A DNA stretch of 64,000 nucleotides, from contig JBNJFJ010000002.1 in the NCBI GenBank assembly GCA_051746745.1, positions 1 to 64,000 of the forward strand. The letters are read 5' to 3'. Shown here in pieces: positions 53,350 through 62,003 of this stretch. The stretch comes from Halolactibacillus sp051746745 (lineage in GTDB: Bacteria; Bacillota; Bacilli; Bacillales; Amphibacillaceae). The notes beneath the pieces are model-generated. The model was given only the letters and a program-made list of their open reading frames with translations, was not told where the DNA came from and did no database searches. Made by a program: the position numbers and the translations under genes. How positions within the stretch are numbered: the first letter of the stretch is position 1; each line of letters opens with the position of its first letter.

Positions 53350-55196
53350 GCGCGCACATCCCATCTTTTTTGGTCGGTCACGACTTTCTTATACACCTCG
53401 TGATGGCTAACGACCGGTTCTTTATCTTTAAATGGACGATGGTGAAGCGAAGTCAAGTGATAATCAAGGCGAGCTAATCCGTCTTTTAATGACGGTTTAA
53501 ACGGTTCTATAAGATTAGCTACTTCTTGGTTATTAATCACCGTCACTTGAATCATCCGATTTTGCACTGCCATATCTACAATCGTCTCACCAAGCGAACC
53601 AAGTGTGAGATAAAAAGCAATATGACAATAATCAGGGTTGAGTTCTCCCGAAGCTTCTTTTTGTCCATACATTTCCAAATAGACTTCTTGGTCTTCCTCT
53701 GTCGTGATTGGTAAGGCTATACCGTAATGAATAAAGTGCTCATCTTGTCTGACAATGGACAACTGTTGGTCTGTGAGTGACTGTATCAGTTGATCAAGTG
53801 CTGGCAGTTTCACCTCTTTTGATTGTTGGACATCTAATAACAGCTGTTTTAAAGTGACATGAGACTCCACTGAGTCCATGAGTTGTTGTTCGTACGTTAA
53901 GCCTGATTGTAAGAGAAAATCTTTGACACCAACTAAAAATTGCTGTTCAACAGGAAGCGTTTGAAGTAAGTTTGTTTCTTTTATGAGTGGTGTCAGTGTT
54001 TTAAAATCTGTTTGTGTCAATTGACGATCAAACAATTGGCTTAAAAGCACTCTTATATTTTCGCTCGTTTCACCTGTCGGGCTATCCATAAATTGTTGTA
54101 GCAACTGTTGTTGATCACCAGATAACTGCTGGGTGACTTTTTGTAAAATTGATGGATGTTCCTTAAGGAACGCGTGTAATTTCTCCATACCTACCAGTTG
54201 TTCCGTCGCGGATTTTTGAATCAAGGTGACGTTTTCACTCGCTTCTTTTACCACAGTTTGAATCATGTCTTTATTGATTAATTGTTCAGCGTTGACATCC
54301 GATACATTGACTTCAGGAAATACGTCGTTTATTTGTGCTTGATTTTGATTTAAAAACGTTTGCCGTTCATGTTGGTTAAGCGGGAGTCGTTCAAGTGATA
54401 CCCATTGCTTTAATTGTTGTGCTGTCTGTTCGTTTACACCAAGTTGATTTTTAAATAATTGGGTGATGGTTTTTGGTAAGTCGGCTGTCTGATCTAAACG
54501 GATACCTTTTTGATCAAACAACGCCATGACCTGTTCATGCTGTGTGTCTGTTAAAGTGGGCACGACTTGATTAGGCGTTGTGATAGGTGTTTTCACCCTA
54601 GACAGTTGGTGCATCAGCTGTGTCAGCTTGTCCGATGGCGCCAGATCGTTTAAGGCCTGCATCAATTGATCAACGAGCACCCCTGTTGAGTCTGTCATCA
54701 CACGCGCAAATGACGTCACCGTGTCACTTGAGAGCGGTAACTGGTGCTTAATCATATTCATTAACGCATCCTTTATTTTCGGCTCTGGGTGCTCTTTATA
54801 AATCGTTAACGCATCTTTGAACTGACTAGGCTTAACTGGAATATTTTCAGATAAGAGCTGACGTAATAGTTGCTCAGCTTCTTTTGTCACAGGTACACCC
54901 ATATTTTTAAGTAGCGCACCGAGTGATGCCTCCTGTTTTACCGCTTGTTGTTCTACCATTTTCAGTTCTGGAATATCACCAGAAGAAGTCACTTCAAATA
55001 CATAACTTTGCCCCTTTTCAACCGGCACTTCAAGTTTAGCGGTGACACTTTGTTTCCCCATTTTAATCGTCGCCATTTGATCAGGATGCAATTGCTCAAT
55101 CGTACCTTTTACAATTTGCCCCTTTGATAATGACAGCTTCGTATGTGATTGCGGGTGTTTTAATGTCTGGGCTTTATACTGACTTTGGACTTGCAT
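53346..55196 (-). CDS. ylqG: YlqG, large protein with FliK-like C-terminus
   Basis: 616 residues, Gln/Leu/Lys-rich, with no membrane segment and no catalytic motif seen. The N-terminal about 70 residues look like a small beta-domain (GTIEQLHPDQMATIKMGKQSVTAKL). A long helical middle follows. The C-terminal about 110 residues (YLEMYGQKEASGELNPDYCHIAFYLTLGSLGETIVDMAVQNRMIQVTVI...) resemble the hook-length control (Flg_hook) fold of FliK. Together with ylqH it forms a FliK/FlhB-C-like pair. The family (B. subtilis YlqG) is uncharacterised. Confidence 0.8.
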   Translation of the reverse strand: MQVQSQYKAQTLKHPQSHTKLSLSKGQIVKGTIEQLHPDQMATIKMGKQSVTAKLEVPVEKGQSYVFEVTSSGDIPELKMVEQQAVKQEASLGALLKNMGVPVTKEAEQLLRQLLSENIPVKPSQFKDALTIYKEHPEPKIKDALMNMIKHQLPLSSDTVTSFARVMTDSTGVLVDQLMQALNDLAPSDKLTQLMHQLSRVKTPITTPNQVVPTLTDTQHEQVMALFDQKGIRLDQTADLPKTITQLFKNQLGVNEQTAQQLKQWVSLERLPLNQHERQTFLNQNQAQINDVFPEVNVSDVNAEQLINKDMIQTVVKEASENVTLIQKSATEQLVGMEKLHAFLKEHPSILQKVTQQLSGDQQQLLQQFMDSPTGETSENIRVLLSQLFDRQLTQTDFKTLTPLIKETNLLQTLPVEQQFLVGVKDFLLQSGLTYEQQLMDSVESHVTLKQLLLDVQQSKEVKLPALDQLIQSLTDQQLSIVRQDEHFIHYGIALPITTEEDQEVYLEMYGQKEASGELNPDYCHIAFYLTLGSLGETIVDMAVQNRMIQVTVINNQEVANLIEPFKPSLKDGLARLDYHLTSLHHRPFKDKEPVVSHHEVYKKVVTDQKRWDVRA

Positions 55197-55219
55197 CCTC
55201 TCACCATCCTTTTAAACGC

Positions 55220-55996
55220 TCATAAATGAACTCTAACAGGCGCAAACGACCGACGATGAATCGGTGTGACGCCATGCTTTTTTAATCCTTCTAGGTGCTT
55301 CTTTGTCCCGTAGCCTTGATTAGAGAAAAAATCATAGCCCGGATACTGTTTGTCGTAACGTGACATGAGGCGGTCACGGGTGACTTTTGCGATGACACTC
55401 GCCGCCGCAATAGAAATGCTCTTCATATCGCCTTTAATTAACGATTGTTGTGGAATAGCTATGTTTAATTCAATCGCATCAAGTAATAGATAATCGGGTG
55501 TTACCTCTAATGATTGAATCGCCTCTAGCATCGCTTGTTTTGACGCTTCTAAAATATTAATCGCATCAATCACTTCAGGCGACACGATGCCGATCCCAAT
55601 CGCAAGGGCCTCTCGTTGAATCGCTTGATAAAAATACTCGCGTTTTGATTCAGATAACTGCTTTGAGTCTGTCAGTCCGATTAAATCACACGTTTCCGGT
55701 AAAATGACAGCCGCTGCGACAACAGGACCTGCAAGCGGTCCACGACCAACTTCATCTACACCCGCAATCCACTGGTAGCTTTCTTTTCTCGCCACTTGTT
55801 CATATTTAAACTTTAGCTGATAGTCTTTTTCTAACTGCGCTTGTTTTTGCTCATTTTTATAATAGCGCGTGAGTAGATCTTGTACCCCTTTTCGTTCATC
55901 TTGTTCAAGTATTCTGAGTGTATCTCTATCAACTACTTCACTTAATAGTTGTTTGATAGAACGAATTGATTGTTCGTGTAATGCCTGCTTCTCCAT
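55220..55996 (-). CDS. rnhB: Ribonuclease HII
   Basis: Removes RNA from RNA-DNA hybrids and excises single ribonucleotides. The type 2 active-site motif GVDEVGRGPLAGPVVAAAV, the LLLDAI Asp and the SIAAASVIAKVTRDRLM motif are intact. The 258 residues include an N-terminal extension of about 70 residues typical of Bacillus RNase HII. The ATG at 55996 has SD AGGGTGAAGG. It heads rnhB-ylqG-ylqH and probably has its own promoter. Confidence 0.97.
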   Translation of the reverse strand: MEKQALHEQSIRSIKQLLSEVVDRDTLRILEQDERKGVQDLLTRYYKNEQKQAQLEKDYQLKFKYEQVARKESYQWIAGVDEVGRGPLAGPVVAAAVILPETCDLIGLTDSKQLSESKREYFYQAIQREALAIGIGIVSPEVIDAINILEASKQAMLEAIQSLEVTPDYLLLDAIELNIAIPQQSLIKGDMKSISIAAASVIAKVTRDRLMSRYDKQYPGYDFFSNQGYGTKKHLEGLKKHGVTPIHRRSFAPVRVHL

Positions 55997-56018
55997 CCTT
56001 CACCCTACTCTCTTACTG

Positions 56019-56048
56019 TTTATATCGTATCGATCAATTAAAAGTGAA
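56019..56048 (-). promoter_or_regulatory. Candidate promoter of rnhB-ylqG-ylqH
   Basis: Minus strand TTCACT (56043-56048), 18-bp spacer, TATAAA (56019-56024), between the rbgA terminator and rnhB. An overlapping alternative is TTGTAT/TACGAT. Moderate match only. Confidence 0.4.
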
Positions 56049-56086
56049 TACAATTTTCGATTGATTTTATTTTTTAAAAGATATAG

Positions 56087-56116
56087 ACAAAAGACGCACC
56101 TAGTGAGATGCGTCTT
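56087..56116 (-). terminator. Intrinsic terminator overlapping the rbgA stop codon
   Basis: AAGACGCA / TGCGTCTT stem extended by inner CCT/AGA pairing, spanning the last codons of rbgA, followed on the minus strand by TTTTGTC. It ends lepB-rbgA transcription. Confidence 0.8.
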
Positions 56117-56957
56117 CTGGACGTTCTAATGATATTAATCCAAGTTTACCCGAGCGATAGTCCCGTATGATTAACTCAGCCGTTTTATCATAATCGACTT
56201 CATTACCTGGGGCAATCGCGCCTCTTAGACGACCGATATGATCAAAGATTGGGATAATCTCTTGGTTAAGGTCTTCAATTTGATAGCGTTCCATTAAGAC
56301 ATTTGGATAGTGTTCTTGTAAGTAACGCAATAAAAAGACAGCTAAATCATCCATATGAAGAATCTGATCTTTAATCGTACCAAGACAGGCTAAGCGGTAA
56401 CCAATCACTTCATCTTCGAATTTAGGCCAAAGAATACCTGGTGTATCAAGTAATTCAAAGTCTTTCTTCACTTTGATCCACTGTTGACTCGTCGTGACAC
56501 CCGGACGGTCGCCCGTCTTCGCAATCTTTTTATTTGCTAAACGATTGATTAACGTCGACTTTCCAACATTCGGAATACCAATAATCATCGCTCGGGCAGG
56601 ACGTGGCTTAATCCCTTTTTTACGCATCCGTTCCATCTTATCATGTGCCATGAGTTTCGCCGTTTCTACTACCTTTTTAATATCTTCTTTGCGATTCACA
56701 TCAACACTAATCGCGCGTTCGCCTAAATCATTAAAGTGATCGATAAACGCATGCGTCACTTTTGGATCGGCTAAATCTTTTTTCATCAACACCCGCATTT
56801 TCGGTTTTTGATTTAAAATTTGTTTCAGCATCGGGTTCTCGGAAGCAAAAGGCGCCCGTGCATCAACTAATTCAATCACAAAATCCACAAGTTTTAATTT
56901 TTCTTGAACTTCTCGTCTTGCTTTTGCCATATGGCCTGGGAACCATTGAATCGGCAT
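56100..56957 (-). CDS. rbgA: Ribosome biogenesis GTPase RbgA (YlqF)
   Basis: A circularly permuted GTPase needed for late 50S assembly. The motif order is G4 (MKKDLAD) before G1 (IGIPNVGKSTLINRL), then DTPG, preceded by the conserved MPIQWFPGHMAKARREV start. The ATG at 56957 follows AAGGAGTG and gives 285 residues. A GTG 9 nt upstream lies in the SD. It is coupled to lepB by a 12-nt spacer. Confidence 0.97.
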   Translation of the reverse strand: MPIQWFPGHMAKARREVQEKLKLVDFVIELVDARAPFASENPMLKQILNQKPKMRVLMKKDLADPKVTHAFIDHFNDLGERAISVDVNRKEDIKKVVETAKLMAHDKMERMRKKGIKPRPARAMIIGIPNVGKSTLINRLANKKIAKTGDRPGVTTSQQWIKVKKDFELLDTPGILWPKFEDEVIGYRLACLGTIKDQILHMDDLAVFLLRYLQEHYPNVLMERYQIEDLNQEIIPIFDHIGRLRGAIAPGNEVDYDKTAELIIRDYRSGKLGLISLERPEDASH

Positions 56958-56969
56958 ATTTATCACTCC

Positions 56970-57494
56970 TTACCGAACTAAATTAAAATCATCCAGTGGC
57001 CAGTAACGTAAAAACGCCCGACCCATTATTCTATCTTTTGGCACAAGGCCGATTGTTCGACTATCCGTCGAATTATTACGATTATCACCTAAAACGAGGT
57101 AGTAGCCCTCCGGTATTTGGTCATGACCAGGTTCGATATCACCAACTGTAAAATCATTGGTATATTCATTAGGATCCGTTATAAAATATTCATCCTTCTC
57201 TATACCATTAATGAACAACTGATTATCTCTATATTCAATCGCCTCACCAGGCAAGCCAATGATCCGTTTTATATAGTCTTTTTGTTTCGTCGCACGAAAG
57301 ACGACAATATCAAATCGCTCGGGTTCATCCATATAATATGATAACCGTTCCATCATTAAAAAGTCTTGGTTATGTAGGGTCGGTTCCATCGAATCTCCAT
57401 CAATAGAAATGGGCATCAATACAAATGTTCTTATTAGATAGACGGAAAAAACAATCACTAGTACCGTCATCAAATGACTCAATATTTTTCTCAT
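56970..57494 (-). CDS. lepB: Type I signal peptidase
   Basis: Membrane-bound Ser/Lys protease that removes signal peptides from secreted proteins. There is one N-terminal membrane span (residues 8-27), catalytic S35 in GDSMEPTL and K76 in YIKRIIGLPGE, and the GDNRNNSTDSR box near the end. The single-span, 174-residue form is the Bacillus SipS type. The ATG at 57494 follows GGAGTGA. It lies between rplS and rbgA. Confidence 0.95.
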   Translation of the reverse strand: MRKILSHLMTVLVIVFSVYLIRTFVLMPISIDGDSMEPTLHNQDFLMMERLSYYMDEPERFDIVVFRATKQKDYIKRIIGLPGEAIEYRDNQLFINGIEKDEYFITDPNEYTNDFTVGDIEPGHDQIPEGYYLVLGDNRNNSTDSRTIGLVPKDRIMGRAFLRYWPLDDFNLVR

Positions 57495-57657
57495 TTTTCT
57501 CTCACTCCGCAAGTGACGATTGAACGTCGACGTTTACTTTAGTGTATCAAATTTTTATCTATATATGGGGTTAGTTTCTAAGTTCTCATGAAATTCTCAT
57601 GTCCATTTTTAGGGAGGGTGCTGTACACATGATTACCGTTTATCGTAATTTTAGCGT

Positions 57658-57694
57658 TGAAAAAAGGAGCTTGAAACTTCAAGCTCCTTTTTTG
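57658..57694 (-). terminator. Intrinsic terminator after rplS
   Basis: Perfect stem AAAAAAGGAGCTTGAA / TTCAAGCTCCTTTTTT, 17 nt past the rplS stop, with a U-tract built into the stem end. It looks efficient in either direction. The following 160 nt to lepB hold no convincing gene. Confidence 0.92.
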
Positions 57695-57710
57695 ATCGTT
57701 TCTCGTTAAA

Positions 57711-58052
57711 TTAGCGGATTTCTTTAATACGCGCAGCTTTACCACGTAAGTTACGTAGGTAATAAAGTTTCGCACGACGTACTTTACCGCGACGCATAAC
57801 TTCAATCTTATCGACACGTGGTGAATGTACTGGGAAAGTACGTTCAACACCAACACCATAAGAAATTTTACGCACAGTGAAAGTTTCACTAATGCCGCCG
57901 TTTTGACGTTTAATAACGACACCTTCATAAACCTGGATACGTTCACGAGTACCTTCGACTACTTTCACGTGTACCTTAACCGTATCACCAGCTTTGAATA
58001 CTGGGCGATCCTTAAGTTGTTCTTTTGTAATGTCTGCAATTAATTGTTGCAT
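57711..58052 (-). CDS. rplS: 50S ribosomal protein L19
   Basis: L19 lies at the subunit interface. MQQLIADITKEQLKDRPVFKAGDTVKVHVKVVEGTRERIQVYEGVVIKRQNGGISETFTVRKISYGVGVERTFPVHSPRVDKIEV is the conserved core. The ATG at 58052 has SD AAGGAGTG and gives 113 residues. The frame is open 7 codons further upstream but lies in the leader. A promoter and probable regulatory leader separate it from trmD. Confidence 0.98.
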   Translation of the reverse strand: MQQLIADITKEQLKDRPVFKAGDTVKVHVKVVEGTRERIQVYEGVVIKRQNGGISETFTVRKISYGVGVERTFPVHSPRVDKIEVMRRGKVRRAKLYYLRNLRGKAARIKEIR

Positions 58053-58140
58053 GTGTATACACTCCTTCTCCACTCATGTTCATATAAGAGGAATTCTTAC
58101 AGCGGAACATCGTTTTCACTTAAGCTTTCACTCAAGTCCA
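58053..58140 (-). ncRNA. Probable L19 (rplS) mRNA leader
   Basis: The approximately 88-nt 5' UTR of rplS folds by eye into two elements: ACTTGAG / CTTAAGT closing a TGAAAG loop, and ATGTTC paired with GAACAT around a larger loop, just before the SD. An autoregulatory L19 leader class is known upstream of rplS in Bacillales, and position and stem arrangement fit it. A covariance-model search would settle it. Confidence 0.6.
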
Positions 58141-58146
58141 ACAGTT

Positions 58147-58175
58147 ACTATATCATAATCGCACCTTAAAAACAA
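58147..58175 (-). promoter_or_regulatory. Sigma-A promoter of rplS
   Basis: Minus strand TTGTTT (58170-58175), 17-bp spacer, TATAGT (58147-58152), immediately after trmD. The -35 sits in the loop of a small CACCTT/AAGGTG hairpin that lacks a U-tract. Confidence 0.7.
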
Positions 58176-58180
58176 GGTGT

Positions 58181-58957
58181 TTAGTCTGTTTTATTGGTTT
58201 TTTCTTTAGTATTTTGTTTAGTTTCTTCTTCAGCTTTTACTTCTTGAAGTAACGTCTCCTCAAGCTTCGATAATGGGTACGTAGCAAATAAGTCTGGCCT
58301 ACGGACATACGTGCGTCTCAGTGACTCTTTTTTACGCCATGACTCAATCTTTCCGTGATGTCCTGAACGAAGAACCTCTGGTACCTCATAGCCGTTAAAT
58401 TCGGCCGGACGGGTGTAGTGAGGGTGTTCGAGTAATCCGGTTGAAAAAGAATCTTCTTTCGCCGAGGCCTCGTTTCCAAGTCCGTCAGGTAATAGTCTCA
58501 CGACACTATCAATCACGACCATTGCACCAAGCTCACCACCGGTTAAAACGAAATCACCAATGGAAATTTCATCTGTCACAAGGTGCTGTCTAATTCTTTC
58601 ATCATACCCCTCATAATGGCCACAAATAAAAATCAAATGATCTTCTTCGGCTAATTCTTCTGCCTTTTGTTGTGTGTAGCGTTCACCTTGTGGACACATA
58701 AGAATCACACGCGGAGGTTTGGCTTCACTTTTTTCAATAGCTTCAACGGCACGAAAGATAGGCTGCGGCATTAGCACCATGCCTGCACCACCACCATAAG
58801 GATAATCATCCACTTTATTGTGCTTGTTGTCAGCATAGTCTCTAAAGTCAATGGCGTTGTAGCGGAACACACCATTGTCTTGCGCTTTTTTCATAATCGA
58901 TGATTGTAAGACACCATCGAACATATCCGGAAATAGCGTTAAAATATCAATCTTCAT
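58181..58957 (-). CDS. trmD: tRNA (guanine-N1-)-methyltransferase TrmD
   Basis: Makes m1G37 in tRNAs, preventing +1 frameshifts. A SPOUT-fold knot is indicated by LMCPQGERYTQQKAEELAEEDHLIFICGHYEGYDERI and ISIGDFVLTGGELGAM. The start MKIDILTLFPDMF at 58957 is conserved, and the frame further upstream lies within rimM. The gene overlaps rimM by 11 nt. It ends in a charged, low-complexity tail (EEETKQNTKEKTNKTD). 258 residues. Confidence 0.97.
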   Translation of the reverse strand: MKIDILTLFPDMFDGVLQSSIMKKAQDNGVFRYNAIDFRDYADNKHNKVDDYPYGGGAGMVLMPQPIFRAVEAIEKSEAKPPRVILMCPQGERYTQQKAEELAEEDHLIFICGHYEGYDERIRQHLVTDEISIGDFVLTGGELGAMVVIDSVVRLLPDGLGNEASAKEDSFSTGLLEHPHYTRPAEFNGYEVPEVLRSGHHGKIESWRKKESLRRTYVRRPDLFATYPLSKLEETLLQEVKAEEETKQNTKEKTNKTD

Positions 58958-59471
58958 CCGGCAACAAACCTTCCATCGGTTCAATCGTGACCTGTTTATG
59001 ATCGATGTCAACGTCTGTTACAACGTCTTCAATATACGGAATTAAAAGATCTTTCTTGCCTGTTTGTTTAACAACCCAAACATCGTTCGCACCGGGGGAT
59101 AAAATTTCTTTAATCTCACCGAGAACTCGTCCATATGTCGTTTTCACTTCACAACCTAAAATTTCATGGTAATAATAAGCATCGTCTTCAAGGGGCGTTT
59201 GATAGGCTTCTGTTATTTTAAGCATGCCTTCTTTAAATGGTTCAACATCATTAATATTACTGTATTCTTCAAATAAGACCATATCAAAGCCTTTATGTTG
59301 ACGATGCGTTTTGATTGTAACGATTTCCGGCTCGTTGCTCCCTTTTTTAAACAAGAATAAGCGCTGGCCAGGCGTAAAGCGATCATCAAAGTCGGTAATT
59401 CTTACGACTTTCACTTCCCCTTTAATCCCGTGCGTATTCACAATTTTACCAACATTAAAATATGTTGTCAT
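58947..59471 (-). CDS. rimM: 16S rRNA processing protein RimM
   Basis: Assists maturation of the 30S head with S19. It has an N-terminal RimM domain (FNVGKIVNTHGIKGEVKVVRITDFDDRF) and a C-terminal PRC-barrel (YYYHEILGCEVKTTYGRVLGEIKEILSPGANDVWVV...). The 174 residues match B. subtilis. It starts its own unit after the khpA terminator. ylqD, present at this point in B. subtilis, is missing. Confidence 0.97.
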   Translation of the reverse strand: MTTYFNVGKIVNTHGIKGEVKVVRITDFDDRFTPGQRLFLFKKGSNEPEIVTIKTHRQHKGFDMVLFEEYSNINDVEPFKEGMLKITEAYQTPLEDDAYYYHEILGCEVKTTYGRVLGEIKEILSPGANDVWVVKQTGKKDLLIPYIEDVVTDVDIDHKQVTIEPMEGLLPDED

Positions 59472-59619
59472 GACTTCACCTCGTAAATTTATTTTTTCAT
59501 CTCAAGGACAACAAAATGAATCGTCATTCAGATAAAAAAACAAATCTTTTCTCTACTGTCTTTTCTTTACTTCCTTCATCACTTCATCACTTTTATATAT
59601 AAAGCCACATGATGCAGAA

Positions 59620-59648
59620 AACAGGGAAAGGTTGCCCTTTTCCCTGTT
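59620..59648 (-). terminator. Intrinsic terminator after khpA
   Basis: Stem AACAGGGAAAGG / CCTTTTCCCTGTT (one bulged T) with a short loop, abutting the khpA stop codon. It is followed on the minus strand by TTCTGC. The remaining 150 nt to rimM contain no gene. Confidence 0.75.
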
Positions 59649-59876
59649 CTACATGATGTCTAGATAAATACGTTTTTTAGTATCCGTTCCAGCTGCATAA
59701 ACAATCGTACGAATTGATTTAGCAATACGACCATTCTTCCCGATCACCTTACCAACATCCGTTTCATTGACCGTGAGATGAAACACAAGCTTGTTGTGCT
59801 CTTCTTTTGTGTCAACGCGAATATCTTCTGGATGATCGACAAGTGGTGTTACGATTGATGTTATCAAGGCTTCCAT
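59649..59876 (-). CDS. khpA: KH-domain RNA-binding protein KhpA (YlqC)
   Basis: A 75-residue single KH domain protein. The RNA-binding GxxG is in VGKVIGKNGRIAKSIRTIV. It generally pairs with KhpB/Jag and affects cell division and elongation in related bacteria. It is 14 nt after rpsP and followed by a terminator, so it closes the ffh-rpsP-khpA group. Confidence 0.95.
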   Translation of the reverse strand: MEALITSIVTPLVDHPEDIRVDTKEEHNKLVFHLTVNETDVGKVIGKNGRIAKSIRTIVYAAGTDTKKRIYLDIM

Positions 59877-59890
59877 GTGATCACACTACC

Positions 59891-60163
59891 TTATTTTTGG
59901 TTTTTTGAGTCGTGGAATTTTTTCATGATGCCTTCTTTAGAGAATAAATTGCGAACAGTGTCTGATGGTTTTGCACCATTAGCCATCCAGTTCATTGCTT
60001 TTTCTTCATCTAATTTCACTTCAACCGGGTTTGCTACCGGATTGTATGTGCCGATTTGTTCGATGATACGTCCATCACGTGGCGCACGCGCATCTGCAAC
60101 TACTACACGATAAAATGGATTACGCTTTGAACCCATACGCTTTAAACGAATTTTTACTGCCAT
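59891..60163 (-). CDS. rpsP: 30S ribosomal protein S16
   Basis: MAVKIRLKRMGSKRNPFYRVVVADARAPRDGRIIEQIGTYNP is the S16 signature. The 90 residues match B. subtilis. The ATG at 60163 has SD GGAGGTG. It lies between ffh and khpA. Confidence 0.98.
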   Translation of the reverse strand: MAVKIRLKRMGSKRNPFYRVVVADARAPRDGRIIEQIGTYNPVANPVEVKLDEEKAMNWMANGAKPSDTVRNLFSKEGIMKKFHDSKNQK

Positions 60164-60243
60164 GTTTTTGCACCTCCATTAAAAATGTTTTTCACAAGTT
60201 TAGATTCTATCAGATTGTTTGACGTCTGTAAAGTGTTTTTACA

Positions 60244-61596
60244 TTACATAAACGGAAAATTAGGTCCTTTTTTCTTTTTACCCTTTTTACCGCCTTGCAT
60301 ACCAGACATTTGTTTCATCATTTTTTTCATCTCATCAAATTGTTTTAACAGACGATTAACTTCAGAAATTGGGCGTCCAGACCCCTTCGCAATCCGTTTC
60401 TTTCGACTAGCATTCATAAGACCTGGGTCTTGTCGTTCTTTCTTGGTCATAGACTGAATAATCGCTTCAACATGCACCAATTGTTTGTCATCAATTTGAA
60501 CATTTTTTAACCCTTTCATCTTGTTTGCTCCAGGCAACATACCTAAGATCTCATCAAGTGGCCCCATGCTTTTTACTTGATCCATTTGATCAAGAAAATC
60601 ATCGAACGTGAAACTCGCCGAACGCATTTTTTGTTCCAACTCTTTTGCTTTCTTTTCATCAATGTTGTCTTGCGCTTTTTCAATCAGGGATAACACATCA
60701 CCCATACCTAAAATACGTGAGGCCATCCGCTCAGGGTGAAAGGCTTCTAGTTCATCAAGCTTCTCGCCCATACCTGCGAATTTAATCGGCTTATTGGTCA
60801 CAGCGCGAATCGATAACGCTGCCCCACCACGCGTATCACCGTCGAGTTTCGTCAAGACAACACCTGTAATATCAAGGGTTTGATCAAATGTTTCAGCCAC
60901 ATTTACCGCATCTTGACCTGTCATCGCATCGACGACTAAGAAGATCTCATCCGGATTAATATTCGCTTTAATTTGAGTCAGTTCATCCATTAAGTTATCA
61001 TCAACATGTAATCGACCTGCTGTATCGACAATCACATAATCTAAATGCTCTTGTTTCGCATGTTCAATCGCTTCATTGGCAATATCAACTGGATTCTTTT
61101 CTGTGCCTTGGCTAAAGACCGAGATCCCAAGCTGCTTACCGACCGTTTCTAATTGATCGACCGCCGCTGGACGGTACACGTCACAAGCGACGAGTAATGG
61201 CTTACGGTTATGTTTTTTACGCAACAAATTCGCCAGTTTACCAGAGGTGGTTGTTTTACCCGCCCCCTGTAAACCGACCATCATAATCACTGTTGGCGGG
61301 CGTTCACTGACCGCAATTTTACTCTGTTCCCCGCCCATTAGCGCGGTTAATTCTTCTTTAACAATTTTAATGACTTGTTGGCCAGGCGTTAAACTTTCCA
61401 TTACCTCCACACCAACAGCCCGTTCTTTAATTTTCTTCACAAAATCTTTAACAACTTTAAAGTTAACATCCGCTTCCAAGAGTGCTAAACGGACCTCACG
61501 GGCCATTTCTTTGACATCTTGTTCGGACACTTTCCCTTTACCGGTCATTTTTTTAATCGTACTTTGCAGACGATCTGCTAAGCCTTCAAATGCCAT
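60244..61596 (-). CDS. ffh: Signal recognition particle protein Ffh
   Basis: The SRP GTPase that binds signal sequences and 4.5S/6S RNA. It has the N domain, a G domain (GLQGAGKTTTSGKLA, DTAGRLHVD, TKLDGDTRGGAAL), and the methionine-rich M domain with GSGRPISEVNRLLKQFDEMKKMMKQM and a Lys/Gly-rich tail. The 450 residues match the family. It works with FtsY encoded two genes upstream. Confidence 0.98.
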   Translation of the reverse strand: MAFEGLADRLQSTIKKMTGKGKVSEQDVKEMAREVRLALLEADVNFKVVKDFVKKIKERAVGVEVMESLTPGQQVIKIVKEELTALMGGEQSKIAVSERPPTVIMMVGLQGAGKTTTSGKLANLLRKKHNRKPLLVACDVYRPAAVDQLETVGKQLGISVFSQGTEKNPVDIANEAIEHAKQEHLDYVIVDTAGRLHVDDNLMDELTQIKANINPDEIFLVVDAMTGQDAVNVAETFDQTLDITGVVLTKLDGDTRGGAALSIRAVTNKPIKFAGMGEKLDELEAFHPERMASRILGMGDVLSLIEKAQDNIDEKKAKELEQKMRSASFTFDDFLDQMDQVKSMGPLDEILGMLPGANKMKGLKNVQIDDKQLVHVEAIIQSMTKKERQDPGLMNASRKKRIAKGSGRPISEVNRLLKQFDEMKKMMKQMSGMQGGKKGKKKKGPNFPFM

Positions 61597-61609
61597 AGAG
61601 AAATCCCTC

Positions 61610-61930
61610 CTAATCCAATTCTTTTAGCGCGTTAATATCTCTCAATAACGCCTCATCTGTCACTTTTTCTTCAAGTGTTCGAATAAGTGCTTGCCGTTTC
61701 AGAAACCTTTCGTATAATTTCAAGCGTTCTTCATACGATTCAAGCATCTTTTCTGTTCGCTTAATATTATCATAGACAGCCTGCCTTGACACATCAAAGG
61801 TATCAGAAATTTCTCCTAAGGAGTAATCTTCTAAATAATACAGTTCCATATAGCTCCGCTGTTTCGGCGTTAAGAGTGCTTGATAAAAATCTAATAAGAA
61901 ATTTACTCGCGTTGTCTTCTCTAACATCAT
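61610..61930 (-). CDS. ylxM: YlxM family DNA-binding/SRP-associated protein
   Basis: A small HTH protein of the UPF0122 family, always found next to ffh and suggested to modulate SRP. TRVNFLLDFYQALLTPKQRSYMELYYLEDYSLGEISDTFDVSRQAVYDNIKRTEKMLESYEERL is nearly that of B. subtilis YlxM, with a sigma-region-4-like HTH. The ATG at 61930 follows AAGGAGTG (106 residues). It lies between ftsY and ffh. Confidence 0.95.
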   Translation of the reverse strand: MMLEKTTRVNFLLDFYQALLTPKQRSYMELYYLEDYSLGEISDTFDVSRQAVYDNIKRTEKMLESYEERLKLYERFLKRQALIRTLEEKVTDEALLRDINALKELD

Positions 61931-62003
61931 CTCGATCACTCCTTGTTAAGTAAAAAAACTTTACATTAAGCATACTAGACGATTACACGTTGTCCGTCAA
62001 GCG

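Noticed and set aside
57629..57709. Plus-strand 26-codon ORF with a GGGAGGG upstream, between lepB and rplS
   Set aside because: Its second half is the rplS terminator read through both stem arms, and it is antisense to the direction of every other gene. The SD spacing is also too long.
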